Under the pieces are notes generated by a model. That model saw only the letters and a list, made by a program, of their open reading frames with translations. It had not been told where the DNA came from and did no database searches. Below, one piece after another: positions 56,436 to 64,000 of a stretch of DNA of 64,000 bases. Both the position numbers and the translations under genes were made by a program. The DNA comes from Rhynchopus sp. YZ270_cl-10 (lineage: Eukaryota; Euglenozoa; Diplonemea; Diplonemida; Diplonemidae): the NCBI GenBank assembly GCA_964035575.1, contig OZ037837.1, positions 992,001 to 1,056,000 on the forward strand, in the 5' to 3' direction. The first letter of the stretch is position 1. Each line of letters begins with the position of its first letter.

Positions 56436-57632
56436 TCAGAGAAGGGAAAGAGCGCATGCCAACAAAAGCATTGAAGGCGTCAGAAGGCTTGACTCTTCAG
56501 CCTGCGTCTTCTCAACCCTGAACCGCACACTGCACTCCGCTGCAGCCCCGACCACCTCCCCTTCCTTCCGAGCCCCCCGGAACACCACTCCCACACTAAA
56601 GCTGTACCCCATATCTGCGTCTGTGAGGTTCAGTTGGACCTGAACTTTCCCAAATCTCCCTACAGGGTCGCCGTTTGCAGTGTTTGTGGCCAATCTTTGA
56701 AACGGAAGACCCCCGGTCACAATATATGTCACCGTCATGTCATCATCATATTGGCCATTAAACTCAATAAAGAGCGAATCGTTGAAGTGATATTTTGCAT
56801 AGGCACGACGTTCTTCGGGTGTACCTGACACCGCAGCGCGGTAGGCGGGGGTGTAAATGGTGACATGCGACTGTTCTGGTGGTGCACGGACAGATGCGAT
56901 GCATATAGGCTTCTTATATGTCTCCTCACAACTGTTGTACATAAACTGTACTGATTCGGCATCCAGATCCGAGAGTACCTTTGTGGTACCTATGGTGTGT
57001 GGCGTGACAATCGTGTCGTGTCCAGTCGTTGTGTAGTCGGTGTGTGAATAATGCATGATAGAGTTATAGTCGTAAGGGCCTATGTCTCTTGCCATGCGTC
57101 CGTTCTTGCCGAATAAATAGGCGCGGTCGCCTGCTTGTTTAAGGTCAACGAAAATGTAGGTATCGCGGTCGTTCCGGCTGTGTTCGTGTCCCAGTCCTAC
57201 TGCATGTCCGATTTCATGGATGACAGTGCCAAGGTCGCAATAGCTTGCCAAAGATATGTTGTTAACCTCGCCGAAGTTGATGCCCGCGAAGGATCGGCAG
57301 CCGCCGCCGTTGTGGAAGTGGACGTAGGGGAGCGTGCAGTGGGGTGGTGTGCATTGGGTGAAGCGGATGCAGGTCTTGGCCTCCCAGTGTGCGATGGCGA
57401 GGTGGATGCGGTCAACAAGCGAGTCTGCGGTGTCTGTGTAGCGTGCGATCACCTCTGGGTCGATGTGGAAGATGACCTCGCCATGTGGCCAGTAGCGTGC
57501 AGGGTCGCCCCAGACTGTGCTGCCGAGTGCTGCTGCATCGCGTGGAGTGTCAGCATCGGTCTGCACAGTATGCGATCGGTCCAGCTGTTGGACCGCCAAC
57601 AGAAGAACAACTGTCTGTGTTGCGATGCACAT
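56436..57632 (-). CDS. Astacin-family (M12A) secreted metalloprotease
   Basis: A 398-residue protein with a signal peptide (MCIATQTVVLLLAVQQLDRS). A short or absent propeptide is followed by the catalytic domain. The zinc site HEIGHAVGLGHEHSRNDRD (139-157) is the complete astacin signature, and the Met-turn is S191-I-M193-H-Y195. The catalytic domain also keeps SFAGINFGEVNN and paired Cys. A C-terminal region of ~150 residues has no recognised domain. The last 20 residues (SSLLTPSMLLLACALSLL) are hydrophobic with no basic tail, resembling a GPI-anchor signal. It is probably a cell-surface or secreted protease. A class B leader motif precedes the gene. Confidence 0.92.
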   Translation of the reverse strand: MCIATQTVVLLLAVQQLDRSHTVQTDADTPRDAAALGSTVWGDPARYWPHGEVIFHIDPEVIARYTDTADSLVDRIHLAIAHWEAKTCIRFTQCTPPHCTLPYVHFHNGGGCRSFAGINFGEVNNISLASYCDLGTVIHEIGHAVGLGHEHSRNDRDTYIFVDLKQAGDRAYLFGKNGRMARDIGPYDYNSIMHYSHTDYTTTGHDTIVTPHTIGTTKVLSDLDAESVQFMYNSCEETYKKPICIASVRAPPEQSHVTIYTPAYRAAVSGTPEERRAYAKYHFNDSLFIEFNGQYDDDMTVTYIVTGGLPFQRLATNTANGDPVGRFGKVQVQLNLTDADMGYSFSVGVVFRGARKEGEVVGAAAECSVRFRVEKTQAEESSLLTPSMLLLACALSLL

Positions 57633-58209
57633 TGTGTGTTGTGTGCTTCTGTGTTGTTTTCGTTAACGAATGAAGTTGCATCAAAGTTTGAAATACAAAA
57701 GCCCTCTCGTGAACAGTGCACCTTTGGTACAATGACCACTGTACCTGATATGTCAAATGAGGTGACATCGAAACAAAAAAAAATGGCAGTTCTTCAGGAA
57801 GCCCCTCAACACGTTTTGCAACGGCGTGTCCGGTATAGTGAACCACAGCATAGTGTTGCTGGTGCATGATGTCTGATCGACCAGGTGTAGAACCGCTTGG
57901 CACTACGATGTGTCTGCAAAAGAATGCAAAAAAAAAGGGGGGAGGGAAAGAGTGTGGGGGAATAGTATCTCATCGTTGGCTTTAAATCGTTTGAATTAAT
58001 AATTTGGAGTGGTTGAAGGGAGGTGCTATTTTGAGCTATTTTCTACAATTTTTCTGCTATTTTGGGGGTCGTCGGCCACACCATTAAAACTATGTTCTCT
58101 TTTGATAAATTGTTGGAGTAGTGTAGTTGCCTCGGGTTGTGTTGCCACAGTTGTGCAATCTTCGCTGTTTTTTTTTTTAAAAGGGCGGGTCGCAGGCATT
58201 CTTTAGCAC
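57633..58209. other. Intergenic between astacin and carboxylesterase
   Basis: Includes the leader motif for astacin and a copy of the small TTGTTGGAGTAGTGTAG repeat at 58104-58130, about 80-105 bp past the esterase stop. No gene is seen. Confidence 0.5.
57690..57736 (-). promoter_or_regulatory. Leader/promoter-like motif, class B, upstream of astacin
   Basis: In sense orientation it reads ACCAAAGGTGCACTGTTCAC, then GAGAGGGCTTTTGTATTTCA, ending about 55 bp before the ATG. It matches 17446-17500 nearly base for base, apart from the first few positions. Confidence 0.5.
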
Positions 58210-59910
58210 CTAATTGCTCCACCAGAAGCTGCGGGTAATCCCATTTTCTGCGTACATTTCGCAAATCGGCATCTTATACCCTTCCACTGTGAGCGTCCGG
58301 TTCGAGAGCGTCGCCTTGTGGGTACCGTTCCCTATCAAAGCCACACCGTAGCCTGTTTCACCCGAAAACATTTTCCATGATGGGAGCGGGCGGTCTCTAT
58401 CCATAAAAGCTGCCCATTGGTCTCGGACCGCTTTGCCATACGCATTGTCTGTTTCACCTGGCTGGTACGGCAGGGCGCCCCAATAGCTGAAGGAGTCCCA
58501 GGTGTATGTCGCTGCGAAAAGATCGATGGAGTGGAAGGAATAGTTGCAGTCGGCCCCTTCGCGTGGGTGGAAAGGGTGTGATGGGAACTGCTGCATGGAG
58601 AAGACGTATACGGGGCTTGTAAAGGCGGTGCTGTCTGCGGCTATGCGTGCTGTCTGCCACGACCCGCAAAACCCTGTTGCGTCTGCGCCTATGGCATCGT
58701 AGACCAGAGGAGCGTTGCCTAGGGTGTACTCGGATTCATAGTGGGAGTGCCAAATATTCTCCCCAAACGTTTCCCCCCATTCTGCAAAATTCGCGTTTAA
58801 ATACCCCGCAAGCTCGCCCCGTGTAGTAAGGTTCCTCACATCCACGTTTGGCTTAAAATCTGTTTCGAATTGAGTGTTTCCAAGCATAATAGGGAATGGG
58901 TTGACCCCCTTGGAAAGCGCGTCTTGCAAGGTATGTGTTACGAGGTGTCCATCAACGATCATAAGCCCTGCCTCGTTGAAGCCCGCTTTGGAGGGCCCTG
59001 GGAGGCCAAAGTTGTTCCCATCCGCGTCGCCCCAGGAGGAGGGGTAAGCGGCTGTGATGTTCTCTGCGGGGACACCCCGCATGCAGGCAACAACGTCAGC
59101 AGGGCTGGAGGAGGCGCAACCAAACTGAGCGACAAATCTCTCCCCTTGACGTTCCGCCTCCTCCGGAAGCATCGAAATATTCGGCGACCCTGACAACGAA
59201 ATACCCCTCTTCACAAGCCCAGCGGTGCTCGGCGATGCCAGCATGCTGAGCACCACGGTGCCCCCTGTGGACTGTCCAAACACGGTGACGTCATCGGAAA
59301 GACCTCCAAAATGGTGAATATGCTGCTTTACCCATTCCAGGGAACGTTTGCAGTCCATAAGGCCGTAGTTCCCTGAGGTTTTTGTTGTGGAGATGGCAGA
59401 GAGGTCTGTGAAGGACATAAAGCCGATGAGAGCAAGACGGTAGTTCGGGACAACGACAACAACGTTTTGCTCTTGAGAAAAGCGGGTAAAGTCGAATTGA
59501 AAGCTGCCCCCGCTGACACTGCTGCCTCCGTGGAAGTATACCATCACCTTCAATTTCTCTTGTGTTGCGAATTTCGGCGCATAAATGTCAAGGTTCAAGC
59601 AGTCCTCACTCATTTCCGGCCACACCTTGGTGCTCGAACCGAACTGCAGTTGATAGCATCGGTTGTGGTTGTACGTTGCATTGATCCGACCCCCATCACA
59701 GACCTTCCCGTCATACGTCGAAATGCCTTCAGGTTCTGCCCACCTCCGTTCTCCAATGGCGGCATGTGCAAAGGGAATAGACTTAAACTGCGCGACCTCG
59801 GTATACAATTGACTCCACACGCCTTCCACCTTGCATGAGTCCAACTCAATAGAAGGGGGTGCAAGACACACACAGGAGATGGCCGCGCTAAGAAGTAGTA
59901 GTGTTTTCAT
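58210..59910 (-). CDS. Type B carboxylesterase, secreted
   Basis: A 566-residue alpha/beta-hydrolase with a signal peptide (MKTLLLLSAAISCVCLAPPS). The family markers are present: SEDCLNLDIY (101-110), the oxyanion-hole HGGS (127-130) and the nucleophile elbow G212-Q-S214-T-G216-G. That elbow has Gln and Thr in place of the usual Glu and Ala. A late SFHSIDLFAATY carries a His that fits the catalytic position. A candidate acid lies in GNTQFETDF. The N-terminal Cys pair and length match the cholinesterase/carboxylesterase family. It should hydrolyse ester substrates outside the cell or in the secretory path; the substrate is unknown. Confidence 0.9.
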   Translation of the reverse strand: MKTLLLLSAAISCVCLAPPSIELDSCKVEGVWSQLYTEVAQFKSIPFAHAAIGERRWAEPEGISTYDGKVCDGGRINATYNHNRCYQLQFGSSTKVWPEMSEDCLNLDIYAPKFATQEKLKVMVYFHGGSSVSGGSFQFDFTRFSQEQNVVVVVPNYRLALIGFMSFTDLSAISTTKTSGNYGLMDCKRSLEWVKQHIHHFGGLSDDVTVFGQSTGGTVVLSMLASPSTAGLVKRGISLSGSPNISMLPEEAERQGERFVAQFGCASSSPADVVACMRGVPAENITAAYPSSWGDADGNNFGLPGPSKAGFNEAGLMIVDGHLVTHTLQDALSKGVNPFPIMLGNTQFETDFKPNVDVRNLTTRGELAGYLNANFAEWGETFGENIWHSHYESEYTLGNAPLVYDAIGADATGFCGSWQTARIAADSTAFTSPVYVFSMQQFPSHPFHPREGADCNYSFHSIDLFAATYTWDSFSYWGALPYQPGETDNAYGKAVRDQWAAFMDRDRPLPSWKMFSGETGYGVALIGNGTHKATLSNRTLTVEGYKMPICEMYAENGITRSFWWSN

Positions 59911-60014
59911 TTGTTCCGTTTTGTCTTGGTAAAAAAGGGGGCTGGTGGAGAGGGGGAGGAGGGGGGGTTTTTTGTTAATATTTTTTTAAAAAAAGGGGGA
60001 GGAGGGGGGGAGGG
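59911..60014. other. G-rich spacer
   Basis: Poly-G/A runs and nothing recognisable. Confidence 0.4.
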
Positions 60015-60245
60015 CAACAGGCCCTCCTTCAGAAGCAAACGCTGTCTTCGTATGCAGGCCCACATCCCAGCCAGCACAGCCTCACAAGAGTTCCCTCCAC
60101 ACCCCAAGCACCCCAAGCACTCCCTGAGTCCCCCCACCCCCCACCATAAAGGGAAAGCACGCAATCAGTGCATCAGAGCACACAACGGAAGCCACTCGCC
60201 TCCGTCATCACACCTCACACCTCTTCGTGCAAGCTACCAAGAAGA
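60015..60245. repeat. 3'-flank repeat module, copy 1
   Basis: From the AAGCAAACGCTGTC stretch through GAGTTCCCTCCACACCCCAA to CAAGCTACCAAGAAGACAGT, this recurs at 62215-62420. Here it lies about 320 bp downstream of UBL-LRR gene 2. Confidence 0.8.
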
Positions 60246-60565
60246 CAGTGAAAGACCACGTGGTGTCAACGAGTTCAGGAGTGATGAATTCCAGAAAAAA
60301 AAGGGGGGGTTGGGCGGGGAGGTACGTTGTAATGAATAAGACATGGGTTTTTGTGGGGATTCTTTTTGCAGCACACAGCGTAACATAACACAATGTGGTG
60401 AACGTCTTGCTCAGCACAGCTCTCCTCTCGCACCAAGTAGTAGTCTGTGCCACGGTGAGCAAGACTGTGCCCCTCTTCTTCTCCGAACCAGAGGACGCAG
60501 CAGACACACTGCCAGAGACTCTCCACCTCGGGGAGGTGCTGCCCTGCCACCAACACACCACGTCG

Positions 60566-61477
60566 TCATTGTGCGTGTCTCTGTCGCTTCTGGCTTTGCT
60601 CGGGGGATTCGTCTCTGCTTCGTTTTGGACGTGCTTCAACCACAAGCTCCCTCAGCTTCTTGGCCTTCTTCACTTCGTTGGACACAACACTGCTGCAGCC
60701 GGAAAGGTAAATGCTCGTCAACGAAGTGCAGTCCTCAGCAAAATACGCACCTCCAAAACCGCTAATAATATGCGTCACATTGCTGAGTGGTGACAAATCG
60801 AGGGTGGTTAAGCTGGTGCAGTTCCAAAGGAAGCCCACACCCACCTGCGTCACGTTGCTGAGTGGAGATATATCCAGGATCGTTAAACTCCTGCATCCAA
60901 AAAGAAAGTAGTTCATAATCGACGTCACGTTGCTGAGTGGAGATAAATCCAGGGTCGTTAAGTTGCTGCAGTTCTGAAGGAAGTACGCACCAACCTGCGT
61001 GACATTGCACAACCCAGAGAGGTTGATACTTGTCAACGTTGAACACCCGTAAAGGAAATAGTCACCTATTTCCGTCACACACGAAACAGCACTGAGATCA
61101 AGTGTTGTTAACGATGTGTCTCCCAAGAAGCGATTCGGAATGACAGTCGCAACCTCCGCCTGCAGAAGCAAACACGCCACCACAGGATCCTCCACAGTCT
61201 CCAGCCTCTCTGCAGTGATATCGGTCTCACCCAACGCATAAAGCTCTGCAAGGGCTTCGTACTTCTTCGTCTTCGTGAGGATGATTGTGTCTCCAGCACT
61301 CAGCTGCGTCAAGCCCGCTCCTTCTCCCACCGCTTCGCCTCCGAAACTCATGCAAAAGCCGTCTTCAGCCAACCCCATTGCAGACGCCACCTTCCGCCGC
61401 AAGCCCTCCACTGTGTCATCTGCACCCACCTCGACTGTGTGCTGATTCGTGTCAAAACCCTTGATGTTCAGGTCCAT
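60566..61477 (-). CDS. UBL-LRR protein, gene 2
   Basis: A 303-residue relative of the gene at 7396-8502. It has a ubiquitin-like segment (about 1-70, with TVEGLRRKVASAMGLAEDGF as its helix), the linker DPVVACLLLQAEVATVIPNR, about six BspA-type repeats (LTTLDLSPLSNVT.I...) and a basic C-terminus (RPKRSR...QKRQRHAQ). The linker and the first repeat are almost identical to gene 1, while later repeats differ in number and sequence. The start at 61477 is the first ATG; the longer frame has only a non-ATG codon. It is probably expressed; function unknown. Confidence 0.85.
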   Translation of the reverse strand: MDLNIKGFDTNQHTVEVGADDTVEGLRRKVASAMGLAEDGFCMSFGGEAVGEGAGLTQLSAGDTIILTKTKKYEALAELYALGETDITAERLETVEDPVVACLLLQAEVATVIPNRFLGDTSLTTLDLSAVSCVTEIGDYFLYGCSTLTSINLSGLCNVTQVGAYFLQNCSNLTTLDLSPLSNVTSIMNYFLFGCRSLTILDISPLSNVTQVGVGFLWNCTSLTTLDLSPLSNVTHIISGFGGAYFAEDCTSLTSIYLSGCSSVVSNEVKKAKKLRELVVEARPKRSRDESPEQSQKRQRHAQ

Positions 61478-62189
61478 GTCTTTGTTGTGGTTTGTGTTCT
61501 GATCTCTGTGTGGTGGTGGGGTGTGGAGGACAACAATCCTGCAGCCCTTTTCAACCTTGCCCAACAAACTGTGGGAAGACGGGAGTTCATAAGAGCAGTA
61601 TCATCCTCAACACAACGCAACAACGGAACAAAACAAGAATGCGACCCCAGCCTTGTATGAGCACACATCATACGTACAACACCTTCGCTTTGCTGTCACT
61701 ACATCGAAGGCACCAGAGCAGTTGCTGTGAATCTGGGAAAGCTCAAAGGGGAGAGTGATGGGGCATTCACATCGCACTTCACACCACCAAGCCCCGGGTA
61801 CGTCATGCCATCGTACGGGAGGTGTTACGCACGCTGCAGCACAACAACGTGCCACCTACATCTCCGCCTTGGTCTCGCCTAAGCAGGCCTGTGTTGTCCT
61901 CTTCTACCCGCAAGACCATTATCTGGAGGACTGGCAGTCAGCGTCCGATGTGTGGAGGGGTGGAGTTAGAATGGCTCGGCCATCACACACAGCCCATCCC
62001 AATCAAAGGAATGTCAAAGTAGTGCCATGCCTGACCCACGGCTGCGCCTTCCACAGAAACGACCCATCAGGGTCTTCTGTAGTCACTTAAACCCAACCCC
62101 CAACTGGGCAGTATTCCGCACAGGAAATACCCACAATGTGATCTCACACAACACTGTGCACCTCCTTCCACACCCAAGGGCAGCCGTAC
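61478..62189. other. Intergenic between UBL-LRR gene 2 and the ankyrin-like fragment
   Basis: A GTGGTGGGGTGTGG run near 61510 resembles the flank of UBL-LRR gene 1. The middle (about 61680-62090) has GC content like coding DNA, but no frame or family could be recognised. No gene is called. Confidence 0.35.
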
Positions 62190-62214
62190 AAAGGTAATGG
62201 CTTCTCCTTGAAGC

Positions 62215-62420
62215 CCTCAGAAACAAACGCTGTCACCCCTGCCTCCAGCACAGCATCACTCACAAGAGTTCCCTCCACACCCCAAGCACTCCCTGAGTCC
62301 CCCCACCCACACCATGAAGAGACAATACGCCATCAGTGCATCAGAGCACACAACGGAAGCCACTCGCCTCCGTCATCACACCTCACACCTCTTCGTGCAA
62401 GCTACCAAGAAGACAGTTGA
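62215..62420. repeat. 3'-flank repeat module, copy 2
   Basis: Matches 60015-60245. It overlaps the end of the ankyrin-like frame, whose last residues (TVFLVACTKRCEV) come from this module and are not ancestral coding sequence. Confidence 0.8.
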
Positions 62421-62762
62421 CCAGAGCGGCACAAACGCGACGTTGCTGCACACTCCAATGCTGCAAGAGGACCTCCGTGCAGTGTGGTCTGCGTGGACAC
62501 ACTCACTCAGCAGGACCCCCGAAGCCCATCTGCGTTGTCTCGGCATACGGAAGAAGCAGTGCGAGGCATTCATCGTCGTTCCCTCTGCAACAGCATCGAA
62601 GGCGACTATTTTGCTGGCGGTGTCTTGGCTGCGCTTCTCAAGCCCCGTCCGCACGGCAGCCGTGTCTCCGTTGCTTGCGGCCTCCACCAAGGCCTCGTCT
62701 GAAAGCTTTCTTCTCTTTGGTGCGTTCTCGCCAGGTGTGCTGTCTGCAGGTCGCTTCGACAT
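62376..62762 (-). pseudogene. Truncated ankyrin-repeat-like protein fragment
   Basis: A 128-residue frame beginning MSKRPADSTPGENAPKRRKL (a basic, nuclear-signal-like start). Then SDEALVEAASNGDTAAVRTG looks like the first helix pair of an ankyrin repeat. After about residue 55 the sequence becomes unlike any repeat and runs into the 3'-flank module. It looks like the 5' exon-sized start of a longer ankyrin gene whose rest has been lost, but a short real protein cannot be excluded. Confidence 0.45.
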
Positions 62763-62949
62763 GGTTTTCTAGTTCTCGTGTGTCTGGTGTATGGCGCCGT
62801 GTTCCCTTCGTGTGAATGTACGTGTCAGTGTGAAAGACACGTCACCCACAACTGCAACCACAAGCCCAGCGACACCTCAGGTGCTGCGCCGTGTCTTACC
62901 CACCCATGTGCACAGGGGTATAGTGTACAGACGGCACAACCGCTGCTGC
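62763..62949. other. 5' flank of the ankyrin-like fragment
   Basis: The segment near 62838-62885 resembles 5967-6010 (a GACACCTCAGGTGCTGC stretch), suggesting a shared older duplication. Confidence 0.4.
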
Positions 62950-63262
62950 GATCCCACCCCCACCCACTGCCTCTCCCCCTCCTCCCACACACCCCACTGC
63001 CCCTCTACCACTCCCAGGGTAAGTGGGGAGATGTGCACAGCTGCCACCTGCCTGAGGGTCACAGACGGCACAGTGCCATGTCGCGAAAGTGAACCCACAC
63101 ACTGAATAAAAACACCACCCAAGATAGGCACCCCACACCAGCGCACCCCACCCCACCCACCCCAGCAAGAACGCCAAAGGTGCTCTCGTGCTGCAACCAC
63201 GGCAAGCCGAGGTGCCAGACAAATGCACGAAAGCACCCCATGGCTGGGCACGTCCCTGTTCC
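62950..63262. repeat. 5'-flank repeat module, copy 5
   Basis: A full-length copy about 190 bp upstream of the ankyrin-like start. Its right end continues into the TCATATTCTTTGCTGATCTG sequence also found after copy 2. Confidence 0.85.
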
Positions 63263-63825
63263 ACCTCATATTCTTTGCTGATCTGTTGGTTCAGTGTAGC
63301 TACCATTCAGGCAGTCTTCACTATGCAGAAAACACCCTCAAGAAAGTCCTCTGATCTGGGGCCATTTGATGCGCTGCAACTACCAGGTTTTGGAAACCGT
63401 CACTCTGAAACAAATGTTAGACTTGGGTAGACCAACGTTTATTACATCAAACCTGGCCGTGAAGAGAGGTAAGGAGTGAGGGTATTCTGTTAAAAAGGGG
63501 CCGTTTTTTGTTTTGCTTTTTAGATGCTTCTTTGGCTTCGCTGTTCTTCACTGTACTTACCCAAACAACCCACCTCCCCTCCCCAAATAAAACCCTTCTT
63601 CAGGAAAAGAAATCGAAACAAAGAATGCGTGAATCCCCCAATGTCGTACCCACCCCGACCCTGTTCCCCTATTACCCCTTCTCGTGGCAAGACCGACAAA
63701 CGAGAGCAAAAACGTAACAACAGTTCACAGAAGCTTCGGACCATGGTACTGCGGGTTGCCTCTGACGCATCGATGCAGATGCGGCTGACTGTGCTCTTGC
63801 CGGTTGCAAACGCACCGGCCTTCTA
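63263..63825. repeat. Direct duplicate of 6411-7395
   Basis: Matches the left region in order, but lacks the ~430-bp insertion present at 6590-7020. Divergence is a few percent. Confidence 0.85.
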
Positions 63826-64000
63826 TCATTCTGAGCCTCTCCGTCGCTTGCGGCACTGCTCGGGAGATTCGTCTCTGCTACGTTTCGGACGTGCATCAAC
63901 AAGCTCCTTCAGGTTGCTTTCCTGTACTCGACTCGACACAGCGCTGCTGCAGCCGGAGAGGTGGATGCTCTTCAACGAAGTGTACTCGTCAGCACGTAGC
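63826..64000 (-). CDS. UBL-LRR protein, gene 3 (partial, runs off the window)
   Basis: The last ~58 codons of a third copy, nearly identical to 7396-7570. The ends of the last LRR (YTSLKSIHLSGC), the spacer and the basic tail RPKRSR...RKRRRGSE are present before the same TGA-TAG pair. The few differences lie at the window edge (near 63985). The N-terminal part is outside the window, so its integrity is unknown. Confidence 0.8.
   Translation of the reverse strand, partial: LRADEYTSLKSIHLSGCSSAVSSRVQESNLKELVDARPKRSRDESPEQCRKRRRGSE

Noticed and set aside
57135-57869. 244-codon plus-strand frame
   Set aside because: Antisense shadow of the astacin gene, whose catalytic signature is unambiguous on the other strand.
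60208-60645. 145-codon minus-strand frame overlapping the end of UBL-LRR gene 2
   Set aside because: Different phase from the real gene, and its C-terminus comes from the shared 3' module.
61680-62090. Possible decayed coding fragment
   Set aside because: Composition is coding-like, but no single frame or domain could be supported by eye.
62896-63306. Conserved ~60-130 codon minus-strand frames within the 5'-flank modules (MGCFRAFVWHLG...)
   Set aside because: They recur because the repeat recurs. Frame and ends differ between copies, several phases are open at once, and no protein-like pattern of change is visible.

Overview
The window is eukaryotic nuclear DNA, most likely from a protist. 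The evidence is a eukaryotic-type selenocysteine tRNA, B-box zinc fingers, a CUB domain, an astacin, a NatA catalytic subunit and hAT transposons. I cannot name the lineage. Every host gene I can support is a single open frame on the minus strand (B-box/LRR genes, UBL-LRR genes, a giant surface protein, a glycosyltransferase-like protein, NAA10, astacin, carboxylesterase, ankyrin-like fragment). Only a transposase lies on the plus strand. Such co-oriented, apparently intronless genes occur in several protist groups, including euglenozoans, but nothing here proves that placement.

Layout. 1-2587: a B-box/UBL gene cut short where a retrotransposon remnant with an RNase H-like domain joins it. 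2588-10485: a mosaic of recurrent repeat modules holding two tRNA-Sec copies in a segmental duplication, a captured gene fragment between 25-bp direct repeats, and one complete UBL-LRR gene (7396-8502). 10486-19136: AT-rich DNA without recognisable genes but dense in short inverted-repeat (MITE-like) elements and recurrent leader-like motifs. 19137-34022: one 14.9-kb open frame for a giant type I membrane protein (signal peptide, CUB, about 590 PPTPS units, about 50 longer modules, transmembrane segment). 35558-43832: a small membrane protein, two tandem B-box/UBL/LRR genes and a glycosyltransferase-like gene. 44540-47907: a complete hAT element with an 8-bp target duplication. 48450-49103: NAA10. 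49307-51206: two large near-perfect palindromes. 51207-55797: a second hAT-like element with 28-bp terminal inverted repeats and GACGAACA subterminal arrays. 56436-61477: astacin, carboxylesterase and a second UBL-LRR gene. 62376-64000: an ankyrin-like fragment, the recurrent 5' module and a partial third UBL-LRR gene; this end repeats the 6.1-7.6 kb region.

Two themes run through the window. First, an expanded family has a ubiquitin-like (beta-grasp) segment, a conserved helical linker and BspA-type leucine-rich repeats, with or without an N-terminal B-box/coiled-coil part. Second, unrelated genes share the same upstream and sometimes downstream repeat modules, as though genes were copied together with a common flank or dropped beside a common promoter-bearing repeat. 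All functional statements are from reading the sequence; no database search was run.
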